A stretch of 64,000 nucleotides of DNA from Meghimatium bilineatum (GCA_034231615.1 CM067322.1:67317354-67381353); one strand, 5' to 3'; shown: positions 38,201 through 53,200, counted from the stretch's first letter. The notes: generated by a model from the letters alone, not told the origin. Program-made: numbers and translations.

Positions 38201-41200
38201 TTGCAAATGAAGAAAGCAATCCTTTACACCTTTTCAGGCCTTGAATACATTCTCAGGTGAAATATCTACCTGTTTTAAGTTCAATTCATAGTTATTTGCT
38301 TTATTGACTTTCGGGATCATTCAACTGGTGGTTTATGTATCCTTCAAAGTGTTCATCCACATCTAAGATCTCAACAGTGGGTTGTCATCTTTTTCATTAC
38401 AAAGAATACCTGCATTTTTAGAATAGTTCAAAATCCTGATGGTTGAAGTGCATTATAAATAACTTAGAAATTACCACCAAAGTCAGATTCATCAGGACAT
38501 TGGCACTAATTTTGTTTGTTTGTCAATTACAGGACTAAAGACTCTACTTGCCAATGCATTACCCTTTCAATCTAAGAGTGAAATCTGTTTTTGTTATATC
38601 TGTGCATGTAGGCATTATTTTTGTGCAACATTATGGATTGCAATGAAATTAGATTACAGTGTGAGAAATGGTGTCAATAAAATGGTAACAATGTATCTCC
38701 TTTCTATGGACTATATTATACGAGGCGTGTTCAAATGAAAACGGGACTTGTGGATTTATTTAAAAAGTATCATACGCAATTTAATATTTTCAACGGAATT
38801 GAACAAAGCAACCACTTGTGAATAAGAATGCACCTGGGTTCATCAGAAAAAATCTCCGTATGCATTTAGGCAAGCATCCCACTGTTTAGGTAGACGTCGA
38901 ATGCCGTCCGAGAAAAAGTTGCGTGGCTGTTCTCTGAACCATGTGGTCACCGCTGTCTTCACGTCTGCGTCGCTGTTGAAACTCCACCCCATGTGGTTCA
39001 AACTCCACCCCATCCGTTCTTCCTTATGGTGGTCAGTCAACATCCGTGGGACCCACTGTGAACACACCTTCCGATAGTTCAATTTCTTCCGAACAACCAT
39101 GTGGGCTGTCCCAATTGACATATGGAATTCTTCTGCAAGCGAACGAATGCTCCGACGACGGTCAGTCAGTACTGCTTTATCAAGCACGGCTATGGCTTCT
39201 TCTGTTGCAACAATATGCGCCTGACCTGGCCGTGCAAGATCTGCCGTTAACTCACGTCCGTCTTTAAACATACGCACCCACTCCATCACTCTGGTCCTCG
39301 ACAAACATTTGTCACCATATGCTGCCTTCATTCTCCGATGAATGTCTACTGCTTGACATCCTTCAAATGAAAGAAACTGGATCACAGCACGCTGATTCAC
39401 TTTGGACGGGTTCGGAATCACACCCGCCATATTGTTAACAGTCTTCTGCAGCACATATGCATGCTGGGAAGATGAACACGTGACCGTATGTAAATTATTG
39501 GATACTCATTACTAGTGCAAAATGTCATCAATATCAGTGCGCTCTATCACGCGTGGTGTAACAAGTCCCGGTTTCATTTGAACATGCCTCGTACCAGAAA
39601 TCTTGTTAGATTATTGCCCTATTGCAAGAGATCTGACGGGAGTAGGAGCATCAATGTTAAAAAAAACAACATATAAACATGACCCGCAGTTTCAAATTTT
39701 GATAGTACTATTTACCATGTCCTTTTCTCCCATTTTAACACACTATTATCATCTGCTGTTTGAACAATATGTTTTAAATAGGTTGAACCATTCTTAAGTT
39801 TTACATTTTTACATTAGCACAGTAGTGACATTTGTTTATATTGGATACAATGAAAACAACTGTGCAGTGACATGATCAGACAACATCAATTATGATGTGA
39901 CTAAACTAATGATTTTATGTACATCAAAGTTCACACATATGACAGAAGTATAAATAGTGTGTATCACTTTAATATGTTTATAGTGAGGTCTCATTCTTCA
40001 CCATGAAATTGATAATTGTGTAGAAGACTCATATTACATTCATCCATTGCTATTTTGTTTAATGACACTGAAACTTACTTCTTACGTACAGATTCATAAT
40101 GATGGTAGAAAAACACAGAAAAGTAAGAGCTCACACTTAAAAAATGCAAAATAAATATTAAAATTCAAATAAAGAAAATATACATAAAAAATACCTCTGT
40201 GCACTCATCTCTTTCTCGGATAAGTCGATACAGATGACAAAACATTTTGTCAACATAGGAGTTAGAACTAGTAGATTCTGGTCTTTGGATGGGAAGTACA
40301 GTTTCACAGTCATCAGTAACCTGAGATGAAGATATACTAAAATTGTATTATGTGATCTATGTTTTATCTTCTAAGATCTTTAATGGGATGATATCTGATT
40401 ATGTTTTGTACTATGTTTCTCCATTGTGATGTCACAGAGTATTAAAACAATTTGCATCCTAACTTCTCCATCTCACATTACATCTAAAGTGTCTTATGTA
40501 CAATGTACTATATAATATGATATATTGAGATAAATATTTAATTTACAGATTATTGATGTAATTGATGCAAATCTACCTGCTCTCTCATTACCACAAAAAG
40601 CAAACCTGTCTATGTAATCGCTGTGAAATTGTTAGTAGCTTCAGATGCCATATACTCATATCAACATTGGTTATTTTGAATATTTCAAATTATGCACTGA
40701 CATGATAGCTGCTTTAGTAAATGGAGTCTCTGAGAGCTGTTAAAGTAAAGAGAAAGGCCTCTTCCTAAATATCGAGAAAACAGAAGTAATGGTCATTTCA
40801 AAGAAACAAAATAACACACCTTGCAAGATCATAGTGAATGATATAGTATTAAAACAGGTCCACCAATTCAAATATCTAGGTACAATGATTACAGCAGATG
40901 GAAGAAGTTCAGAAGAAATAATATGCAGAATAGGACAGGCAAAAACAACATTCAGAAAAATGAAAAATATACTGTGTAATAAGACCTTGTCATTATAGGT
41001 GAGAAAGTTCTGCAATGCTATATAACCACTATACTAACATATGGGTGCGAGTCTTGGACAATAAACAATTATCAGGCTTAGAGAACATAATCACAACAGC
41101 CAAAATTGAAGGCACCAGAGACAGAGGGCGACATCGTGTATGGACAGAGAGCTGTGGAGAGCCATGACCGCCTACGCCACCCGGCATGGCACCTGATGAT

Positions 41201-44200
41201 GATAATGATGAGAGCTGTTAGACAACTGCAGTATTGATATCAATCTCCATCCTCATATTAGAATTAGTTATAAAGTATGTCTTGTTGTACTTGATGATGA
41301 CTCAAGCACTTGTGTTAGCTATACAACCTAGCCAGAGTTATTATTAAGATGGATAGATCCATCTCTAAGCACTACGATAATGAATACGGTGAAGGAATAA
41401 TTTTAGCGGTGAGAATGAAGCTCTTGATAGTCCAGATCATCACATCCTGGTATATAGTATACCAAGATATGGTCATATCATCTACTAGAAGTATATAGTC
41501 ATATCATGAACTAGAAGTATATAGTCATATCATGAAGTATATAGTCATATCATGAAGTATATAGTCATATATGAAGTATATAGTCATATATGAAGTATAT
41601 AGTCATATATGAAGTATATAGTCATATATGAAGTATATAGTCATATCATGAACTAGAGGTATATAGTCATATCATGAACTAGAAGTATATAGTCATATCA
41701 TGAAGTATTTAGTCATATATGAAGTATATAGTCATATCATGAAGTATTTAGTCATATATGAAGTATATAGTCATATATGAAGTATATAGTCATATATGAA
41801 GTATATAGTCATATATGAAGTATATAGTCATATATGAAGTATATAGTCATATATGAAGTATATAGTCATATTATGAAGTAATATTATGAAGTCATGATGT
41901 TCGTCCGTCGTGATCGACGATGACCAAAAACTCAACCATAATAATAATAACAATAAATAATAAAATAATAAAGTTAATAGTGCGTTTTTAAATGACTAGC
42001 AAGTCCAATGCGCGCACAAAATGTTCTTTTACAGAATTGACAACAATAGAAGGTATCTGTGTGAGGTTGAGATGTTTTTTCTTTTCTACGTGTCCGCTTC
42101 TGTCTTGCAGTTTCTTGTCTGAATTCTTCTGCCGCTAGTGCTCCCGTTCTAATGCTGTAACGCCATGCTGCTCTATCCTGAGCGAGGCTCTCCCAAGCGC
42201 CTACGTAAATGTTAAGATGTTTCAAGGATGACTTGAGCGTGTCTTTGAAACGCTTTTTCTGTCCACCAGCTTTTCGAAATCCTGCCTTGAGTTCTCCATA
42301 ATATATTTGTTTTGGCAATCGCGAGTTCTCCATACGCACAATTTGGCCTGCCCAGCGTGCCTGCGCCTTCATATTATGAAGTCATATCATGAACTAGAAG
42401 TATATAGTCATATAATGAAGTATATAGTCATATCATGAACTAGAAGTATATAGTCATATATGAAGTATATAGTCATATCATGAACTAGAAGTATATAGTC
42501 ATATATGAAGTATATAGTCATATATGAAGTATATAATCATATCATGAAGTATATAGTCGTACCATGAACTAGAAGTATATAGTCATATCATGAACTAGAA
42601 GTATATAGTCATATATGAAGTATATAGTCATATCATGAACTAGAAGTATATAGTCATATTATGAAGTATATAGTCATATCATGAACTAGAAGTATATAGT
42701 CATATATGAAGTATATAGTCATATCATGAACTAGAAGTATATAGTCATATATGAAGTATATAGTCATATATGAAGTATATAATCATATCATGAAGTATAT
42801 AGTCGTACCATGAACTAGAAGTATATAGTCATATCATGAACTAGAAGTATATAGTCATATCATGAAGTATATAGTCATATCATGAACTAGAAGTATATAG
42901 TCATATCATGAACTAGAAGTATATAGTCATATCATGAAGTATATAGTCATATCATGAACTAGAAGTATATAGTCATGTCATGAAGTATATAGTCATATAT
43001 GAAGTATATAGTCATATCATGAACTAGAAGTATATAGTCATATCATGAACTAGAAGTATATAGTCATATCATGAACTAGAAGTATATAATCATATCATGA
43101 AGTATATAGTCATATATGAAGTATATAGTCATATCATGAAGTAGAAGTATATAGTCATATCATGAAGTATATAGTCATATCATGAAGTATATAGTCATAT
43201 CATGAAGTATATAGTCATATCATGATGTATATAGTCATATCATGAAGTATATAGTCATATCATGAACTAGAAGTATATAGTCATATCATGAACTAGAAGT
43301 ATATAATCATATCATCTACTAGAAGTATAATGTAATGGGCTGGTAGCTCTAAATTTAGCGCTTGTTTGGTGGGCCACTGGTAAGATCCACAGATCTTCCA
43401 CATGTGGATGAACACTTCAATTTGACTTCTTCAACATTATAAGCTATTGATTAATTATTTTCCACTCTGCTTCTTCATTGTCCCAATCTCTAGATTATGA
43501 CGGCAGTGACAATGATTATGATGATGATGTAGTAGTCACTTTAGCAGCGAGCAAGTATATGTTGACCGCCAATAGTCTTTCTGATAAAAACACAAGTCCT
43601 CTACAATTGTAATGCAGTCAGATGCATAGAGCATATTGTATATGGTTTGAAGTGGTGGATACAAGCTTTGTTGAATGTCAGTCAGTCTTGGACACTGGAT
43701 AAGTAAATGTGCCTACAGTTTGGCTTCTTCTACCCTTCATCTTTTACCCTTTACTGGTGTCGAGGGAGATACAATGTTCTTGTTCTCGCTTTTCTGGCAG
43801 CTTCAGATAATGTTATTTGGTGTTTGTGTAATGTCTCTTTGATGTTGTCGATCCAGCGTACTCTAGGTCTACCCCTGGCTCTTCTTTCTGCTTCTCCTCT
43901 CTTCATATATGCTTTATAAACTAATGAATCACACAGCATTCTTTCCAGATGACCAAACCATTGTATCTGTTTTTGTTATGTATTGTAGAATTGATATGAC
44001 ACCCACTGTTTCTCTTATGACATTGTTTCTAATTCTGTCTTCTGGTCATTCCTGTGGCTTTTCTCAGACATCTCATCTCTGTTGTAACCAGTTGTCTCTT
44101 AAGGACCATGTTTGACATTGGTAGCACAGGGTTGGAATGAAGATACTTTGGATAAGATGTTTTTTTTTTGGTTTGGCTAATGAAACATATTTATTCTATT

Positions 44201-47200
44201 CAGATTGTTGTTGACAACATGGGCTGTGCTCTGTTGGAATATCACTCTGATTTGCTCTCCTAAGTTATTTTAGTGTATTCATTAGGTTTCTCTTTATATT
44301 GAACCCCTAGAGCCCAGGATCCTGAAATTTAGGGAATTATGACTTGTATGTTCCAGCGGGGTCATTTTTTTGGTATTACGACTTCACACAACAGTGCCTC
44401 ATAATACTTTTTTAATGCATCGATTTACAGATGTTACCAATATTACAATATCATGAGCATAGATTGCTTTGTGGATAGTTTTTTTTTAAAATGGTATACG
44501 TGTGTTGATAATATCTTGTCTGTATATATTATTATTTTAAAAAAATAATGTGCTGCAAATCAGGATTTTTTTTTGTTCTAAAAAAACTAACAGCAGAACA
44601 AATTGTTGAGCTTGTGTTTTAGGATATAGAGGACAATAAATTAGATTTCAATGATTATTCTGAAATAATATGGGAATCAAGTCGGATAATAACTTGAACG
44701 ACTGAAGTAGCATTATTCGTATAAGCCACAATAGTTGTAGTAATGTTCCTGATTCATCAGTGCTACAATCTCTGGGATAGGAAGGGGGTGTATTCTACAT
44801 ACTTTATCAAGTAAATTTGATCCAGGTTGATCTGCTAATATGTTTTCACCCACTTATACATAAGAAAGAACATTTGTTAACCTTTAGCATGCCATGTTCG
44901 AGATATTCCATTAAAAAATTTCCTTGATATTTACAGCTGCTGTTGAGATATTTCAACAGTTGTTATAACAATATTCTGTGAAGTTCAAATCACACGATCA
45001 TTAATGTCATGTGACAGGAATTAGCGAGTCATAGTTAGCAGTTGTATTCAACTCCGATATCAGTATAGTGTATGGAGATAGAAGAATTTATGTAGAAAAT
45101 AATTTCGTAAATCGACAGACATCCATACTGGAATCCATATCGGAATCCATAGCGGATTACAACGGTTGACAAATATGTATAATTGAAGTACAATCATTAT
45201 GGATTGTGATTTTGATATAAGAAATTCTTAAACGCTTATTTTTAGAGTAGATATAGTATCATGTTGGTTTCCTTATGATATGACATTGAACAAGTATGGA
45301 ACTAACATATTGACAGATTTACTGACAAGACTAGGTATAATACTTGAGGACAAGTTTTCCGACAACGTGAGTTACTTTTACATGTTTTATTTATTTCTCC
45401 AGCAATATTATGTTATTTTGTTTATGAAACTACATAAATACAATAGTTTTATATGTGTTACAGTGTATGAAATGATGTTTTCAGGGTTGCCACATCAAAA
45501 AATAAATGTGGGCAACTTTTTTAAATAAAATATTTTGATTAGATTTTACTATTTTTCCTTTTACCCATCTTTACAACCTTCTCACACCTCCTGTATCACA
45601 TGTCAGCACACAAAACTTAGATCAATATCATCATCATCATCATCAAGTGCCGTCTCCGCAACGAAGGTTGGCTGCAACGTATCTCCAACATCTCCTGTCT
45701 CTTGTCTTGGTGGTGCACTCTGCTAGACTGTAACCTGTCCATCGTGTAATGTTACTCTCCCACTTGTATCTCTGCCTACCTCTTGCTCGCTTCCCTTTGA
45801 CTTTACCCTCAAGTAAGGTCTTCAATAGGGTGTCATGTCTTTTAATGTGTCCAAAGTATTTTATTTGCCTGATCTTTATTTCTCTTAGTAGTTCTTTCTT
45901 CATATTAAGTGTTTTTAGCACCTCTTTATTTGTTTTCTTCTCTTTCCATGATGTTCTCCCTATTCTTCTATATACCCACATCTCAAATGCATCAATTTTG
46001 TCTTCTAATTGTTTATTTAGTGTCCATGTTTCTGAGCCATACATTAATATGGAATAGATGTAGCATTTTATAATTCTCATTTTTAACTTGTTTGTAATTT
46101 GTTTAGATATTAATAATTTCCTCATGTCATTGAAGGTACTTTTAGCCATTCCTATTCTCCTTTTAACTTCTGTTTCACATCTGCCATCATTTGTGACTAT
46201 GTGTCCAAGATATTGATACTGTTTTACTTGTTGTAGTTTCTCTCCCTGTATGTTTATGTTTACCTCCTGTTCTTCTGTGTTTTTGCTGATTATCATGGTT
46301 TTTGTTTTTTGAATGTTTATATCCAGTCCATATTTATTACTTGATTTATTGACTTGATCTATTAGTCTTTGTAGTTCATGTTCACTTTCTGCTAAAAGAA
46401 CAGTGTCATCTGCATATCTAATGTTGTTTATTATTTTCCCATTGATCTTGAGTCCTGGTATTTCTTCTATATTTTTAAAGATATTCTCTGTGTAGATATT
46501 AAATAAGCTTGGTGATAAAATGCATCCTTGTCTTACCCCTCTTCTTATTTCTATGTACGGTGAGTAGCTGTTTTCACACCTTATTGATGCAGTTTGTTCC
46601 CAATATATATTTCTAATCAGCCTGATGTCTTTTCCATCTATGCCTATTTCTTGAAGACATTTGATTAATTTTTCATGTTTGACTCTGTCAAAGGCCTTGC
46701 TGTAGTCTATGAAGCAAATATAGATACTTTTTTGGACTTCTATATATTTATCTATCACTAGCCGGATACTCAGTATAGCTTCTCTGGTTCCTTTGTTTTT
46801 CCTAAAACCGAATTGTTCTTCACCGACCTCCATGTCTATCTTGTTCCTAATTCTTTCATGTATTATCTTGAGAAGTATTTTAGTTAGATGGCTCATTAGA
46901 CTTATTGTTCTATATTCTGTACAGTCCACAGCCCTGGGCTTCTTAGGTAGTGGTATGAATATTGATGATGTTAGGTCTTTAGGTATATGTCCTGTTTCGT
47001 ATATGTCATTGCAAATTTCTGTGATAGTATCTACACCAAATTCATTTAGAGTCTTTATTATGTCTGCTGTTATGTTGTCAGAGCCTGGAGCTTTTCCACA
47101 TTTTATTGAATTTATTGCATGTTCTACTTCTGATTTCAGTATTGCTGGTCCATCATTGTTGTGTATTGTTGGTTTTTTGTTCCGTTGGTCGTCAAACAGT

Positions 47201-50200
47201 TCTGTTACATAATCTGCCCATCTTGTGAGTGCTTCTGATTTATCAAATATTATTTTACCATTTTTATCTTTTATGCAGCCACCGCCATTAATAGGATTTT
47301 TCTTATTTGTGATCAGCCTTATCTCCTTATGCATTAATTTTGTCTTCTGTTGTATGGACATCTCCTCTATTTCATTGCATTTTGTTTCTAGCCATTGTTT
47401 TTTCGCTGTTCTGCACATGTTACGTATCTCCTTGTCTATACTTGAGTATTTTGGTGTATTTTTAGCTTTCTTTCTTTCTGTCATTTTCTCTAATATTTCA
47501 TCTGTCATCCATGTTTGTTTGTTCTTGGTATTTCTTGTTGGTAAATTTTTACTTGATGTTTGAATACTTTTCTTTAGGCTTTCCCATTTATTGTCTATTT
47601 TCTCTTCTGGATTGTCCCTTCTGTATTGTTCCATGCATTCTATCATTAGATGTTCATATCTATTCCTTACATCTACAAGGTATTTTTGTTGTATGTCTGG
47701 TTGTTTTAGTGCTGATGCGTCTATCTGTGGTTCTTGGATTCCTCTATTTACTATCTTTTTAAGTTTGACATTTATTTTGCACATCACTGGATTATGGTCA
47801 GAGTTGATATCTGCACCTGGGTATGTTTTGATGTTTTTGACACTATTTCTAAATCTATTGTTAATCATAAGGTAATCTATTTGGTTCCTCTTTCTGTCTC
47901 CAGGACTTTTCCATGTATATAATCTTCTATTTTCCTGTTGAAAGAATGTATTACATATGATCATATTGTTCTCCTCACAGAACTGTATAAGTCTTTCTCC
48001 TCTGTCATTTCTTGTCCCTAGTCCGAATTGCCCTACAATGTTCTTATGTCTTCCTTTTCCTATTTTTGCATTCATGTCTCCCATGACTATTAAAATATCT
48101 GTTGATTTTACTGGTTTGAGTAGTTGTTGTAGATCTTCGTAGTACTGTTCTATTTCTTCTTCAGTGTAATTTGTAGTCGGTGCATAAGTTTGTATAATGG
48201 CCAGATCAAACGGTTTTGCTTTGATCTTTAGCAACATCATTCTGTCATTATATGTCCAGTACCCGCTGATATACTTTTCTATTTCTTTCCTGATCAGTAT
48301 TCCTACCCCTCGTTCATGGTAATCTCCTCCTGAATGTATAAAACTAAAATTTTCTTTTCTTGTGTACCCAGCATCTTTCCATCTTGTCTCTGCTATTCCT
48401 AGAATATCTACATCTAATGATTCTGCCTCTAATATTAAATTTTCTAGCTTTCCTGATTGGTGTAGTGTTCTGACATTCCATGTTCCTATTCTAATATGTT
48501 GTTTCCTAAACTTTAGATGTCGTTCATCCGTTGCTTGACTTTGGGGTGTACGTGGTAAGGTCCCAGTCTTTTCCACGGTGGCCAGCCAATATTCATTATT
48601 ATGCCCAGAACTTGCCCAGATCAATATATGCAGTGTTAAATTTTGTATTTACATGTACAAAAGTTATTGTACAATCTCTAAAAACAAAAACGTTATTGCA
48701 TTTTCCAAAATCCCATATTTTGTTGTTTTTGTGTGGAAAGAAACGTCTTTATCACTTTTTCCACACTTCCCATATCACAAATACAAAGAAACAGATTACA
48801 CACATATTTGCAGTATGGTATTCTTTATTTACATGTCCGAAGAATTTTTGCTAATCTCTAAAAACAAACAAGTTATTGTGTTTTCTAAACACCTACCCAA
48901 AAAAACTTCAATTTTCACACACAAAAAATCCAGTGGCAGGAAATATATCTTGTTATTTTAATCCAGTTTGCTAAAGGTTAAACAGACAGGTTCTAAGAAC
49001 ATTCCAAAATCTATGTCTTCAGATAGGAAGGCTACTTAAATTTTAGAATTTTTACTGGGCAATAGTTTCTGACATAATTTGTGTGAGCAGACAGATAGAA
49101 GAGGTTAGAAGCAAAATATCTTCCAATTTAATATATTAAAAAATAATAAAGATGTAACTTTTTTTTCAGACCGCGCCTTTTTTCATCCACAAGTTTCTCC
49201 ACGCCAGCCAATAACTGTTCTGTGTGTGCCTTTTAAATTTAATAATCATGTCAGTAACTTTTCAACCATGGTATGCAAGGAAAGACCTTTCAAAAGAGTA
49301 AAGGCAAAATTTGGGTGCTGTTATTGCACCACTTATCTGTGCCTAAAGGAAAGGTTTACATGCTGGGAGGACTAGCACAAAGCAGGAGTACTGGAGATCA
49401 TAAGGTCTGTCATTTTATATAACATAACATAATTTTATGTTTTTTTTCTTTTGAAAGTTAATGTTGTTCTTTTTGTGTATTTTTTGTTCACAAGCCCAGG
49501 GGAATGATTATGGATCAGGATTCAAAGGGTTAAAAAATAAGACCTCCGTCTTAAAGGCGACCCACTATTGTAGCTATTCTTGTCTATAGCTACCTTATTT
49601 CTCATGATTTGTTGGCAATTTTGTAGTATGGCAATGGTGAAAACTGGCAGCTCCTCTTGGATAGTTTGCCAATCTTTCATTTCTTGGGACTCCTGCAAGG
49701 CTAAGAACTCACTGAAGAGTGAATTTGACACTACACTAGATGAAATGTTCATCAATATGTTTATTATGTTACAGAATATGTATCAGATATTATCAATTAA
49801 TGTAACTGATCAACAGGTTAAATTGCCTCACTCCAGGCTAGAGGCTGACAAAGAATATGCATGATGATAGTTTCAATAGCGTTCTGGTTATACGCACCCA
49901 TTCCTGTGGACTCATAGGCATAACAAATAGGCAATGGGTGGTGGGGAATGATCACAGTGAATCCTATCTTGGCTGTAATAGCCTGAAGCAGTGCATAGAT
50001 ATAAACTTACCTTTGGGATGGTATGACAGTTATTTTCTGGCTCTGGGTGGGTTGAAATTCCAGACTTCCAAGCATAAGAATATGGTCAATGGGCCCACGG
50101 ACTGCTAGATCAGCAACTATCTCATACCATGCTCCATACCAAAATCTGTCCAGTCTTTAAACTGCATCTTCCTTGATAGTTAAAAATGTGGAAAATGCTG

Positions 50201-53200
50201 TCTTGGCGAGACACTACTATCATTTTTATTGAGATAATACAAAACATAACACAAACAATAACACAAACCTCTTTGATATTATCTGCTATTTCTGTCTGGG
50301 CTGCAATATCCATGGACATGATCTTGTCAATGAAGGTCTCCTTCTGTTCACACTGAACGGCACAGCCCAAGATGAGAAGCAGGGCCTTACGTATTTCCAC
50401 AAACTTCATTTCTAGAAAATTAGGCAGTCACAACTCTCATATTCTCTAACATGGCAGCATCAATAAATTACATTACTATGAAACTAGCAGTGTTCTACAT
50501 ACTGTCTCATCCTTAACATTAACTCTATACACAATGGCATCTTCAAATAATATTTTGTTTAGTGTATAATCAGAATGTGATGTATGTTTTATTTACAAGG
50601 ATATGATTAAATGTCTGGTAACAGCCTCAAACATGTAGTCAAAATGTCATATTTATATGACAACATGTGATGTACTTTTATGGATATTCTCATTGACATC
50701 TAACCCATTTTGTTGCTTGCTCGATGGATATATTGTCAAGAAAAAAAATTAACCCTTTGAGTTCAACATTTCAATCTGTATGTAATCAATCCTATCACCC
50801 AAAAGCCAAATATAGCAGTCTCACAGCTCCCCATAGACCCTGCCTCATATGGATAATATATGAAAGTTCAAATGTATCATAGCAACACTCATTAGAAAAC
50901 ACAAATGCAGTGGGAAAAATATATTCAAATAATGGTGTCTATATATTGAAAATGCTACAATGAAAATGACTGAAAAGGTGTACATTTGATAGTCTCCTCG
51001 AGATTGCCAGATTGTTAGAACTGTTTATAGTCAAATGTAATGTAAATATTTGCCAAAAATACCAAAAAGTCTAAAGCTTTTTATAAACTACATCTTTTTC
51101 TGAATTCGATTTCAAATCTCTGCTGACTAGCAGAATGTAGTTTGAAGAATGTGCTGTGCCACAATTTACATCAAGGCTGTGATATCTACACCTTTTGATC
51201 ATATGCATCATACTTCACTACCGCCTTTGACCCATTGGAATGAGACAATCCTTCACCCCCAAATCTTAGTTTCCTCTATGATATGCACTGCAGGTTTACA
51301 GTGATGTTATTCTTTTCTTTCCTTTTGGGCCCGGCAACACACAAGTGGTATAAACTACTAAAATAACTAAAACTGGCTTAAATTCAGTGACATGCAATTA
51401 AAAGAAAATTTACTCTAGCCATGTATTCAGCATCTGTTAAACATGAATTTTCTGATGCAAAATGAGTGAGTTCACTCTGAATTAATCATCTCAAAAGTGA
51501 ATGTGATGGAGAGCTCAAATACACTGTGCTATGGTTAATATTGTGTCATATTACTTCACATTCATTTTTAGCATGACTTTGATTCTGGTTGATATCCTTA
51601 AGCTGTGACAGTCATCTAATCTGTTGACAGATTTGGAATGTGTATCAACTCTATAGCCTGTGACAGCTATCTAATGTAGAATGTGTATCAACTCTATATC
51701 CTGTGACAGTTATCTAATGTAGAATGTGTATCAACTCTATAGCCTGTGACAGCTATCTAATGTAGAATGTGTATCAACTCTATAGCCTGTGACAGCTATC
51801 TAATGTAGAATGTGTATCAACTCTATAGCCTGTGACAGCTATCTAATGTAGAATGTGTATCAACTCTATAGCCTGTGACAGCTATCTAATGTAGAATGTG
51901 TATCAACTCTATAGCCTGTGACAGCTATCTAATGTAGAATGTGTATCAACTCTATAGCCTGTGACAGCTATCTAATGTAGAATGTGTATCAACTCTATAG
52001 CCTGTGACAGCTATCTAATGTAGAATGTGTATCAACTCTATAGCCTGTGACAGCTATCTAATGTATAATGTGTATCAACTTCATAGCCTGTGACAGCTAT
52101 CTAATGTAGAATGTGTATCAACTCTATAGCCTGTGACAGCTATCTAATGTAGAATGTGTATCAACTCCATAGCCTGTGACAGCTATCTAATGTAGAATGT
52201 GTATCAACTTCATAGCCTGTGACAGCTATCTAATGTAGAATGTGTATCAACTCTATAGCCTGTGACAGGTATCTAATGTAGAATGTGTATCAACTCCATA
52301 GCCTGTGACAGCTATCTAATGTAGAATGTGTATCAACTTCATAGCCTGTGACAGCTATCTAATGTAGAATGTGTATCAACTCTATAGCCTGTGACAGCTA
52401 TCTAATGTAGAATGTGTATCAACTCTATAGCCTGTGACAGCTATCTAATGTAGAATGTGTATCAACTCTATAGCCTGTGACAGCTATCTAATGTAGAATG
52501 TGTATCAACTCTATAGCCTGTGACAGCTATCTAATGTAGAATGTGTATCAACTCTATACCATGACTTTTTATCACCTGTTTTCTAGAACGTTTTAGACTG
52601 ATATGTCTGTATGTGACTTTTTTTTTTAGCTGGAAACTGTAGGCAAGAAGTTGGACTTGGGTGGAGAATGTCTATTTTGTAATAAGTGTTCTACTATTAT
52701 TGAAGTGGTTTCATGTAATTAGACGGTTCATTGCTCTGTGTCCATAGATACAAAGCCCTTTATTATCGTAGACCTTGGTTCCAGTGTAGCAAACATTTGA
52801 CAGCAGAAATGGACTATGGTTGGTTTGCCCTCTTAGATGAGGTATCATTGGCCAACATCATGAATACTCTATCAGTTTGAGTTTCTACAAACATTGTAGG
52901 ATAAAACAATTAATTAAAACTTCCTACTACACATTTCCATGATGACTTAAATGATTGATGAAGATGATTAAAGCTTGTTTGCAATCAAGAACACTGCTTT
53001 CACTGTATTTTGTTTTCATTAAGCGTACTGCCACATGCACTAAGTGCTGTTGTGTAGCTTTTTTCACTGTTGACTGTATTTAATAAATTGAAAAAATTGG
53101 GGTATTGTGTGCCAGACATGATCACTGATCTCACAAATTTGGGCTATGGGAACTGACTACTTGGCTATTCAGACCTGCTGTTGTTATTAAGCACTGTGCT

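Larger units (their letters stand above)
38655..39655 (+). mobile_element. GAA-tailed SINE copy split by mariner
   Basis: 38655-38720 (gtcaataaaatggtaacaat, ctatggactatatta) and 39592-39655 (ccagaaatcttgttagatta, ttgccctattgcaagagatc) are the two halves of one SINE core. They join across the TA duplication of the mariner at 38721-39591. Confidence 0.75.
44881..48977 (+). mobile_element. TTAA-flanked element split by an RTE-type LINE
   Basis: TTAA at 44877-44880 and 48978-48981; ends cctttagcatgcc and, inverted, cctttagcaaactgg. Without the LINE and its duplication it is ~1.10 kb. The 3' half (48628-48977) holds a near-duplication: ctctaaaaacaaaaacgtta at ~48675 and ctctaaaaacaaacaagtta at ~48856. 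Confidence 0.8.

Noticed and set aside
42371-43330. Regulatory palindromes in the tatagtcatatcatgaa array
   Set aside because: The short palindromes come from the repeat unit itself; nothing distinguishes them as binding sites.
46793-47875. Several plus-strand frames of 80-140 codons
   Set aside because: They are antisense shadows of the RTE reverse transcriptase ORF on the minus strand.
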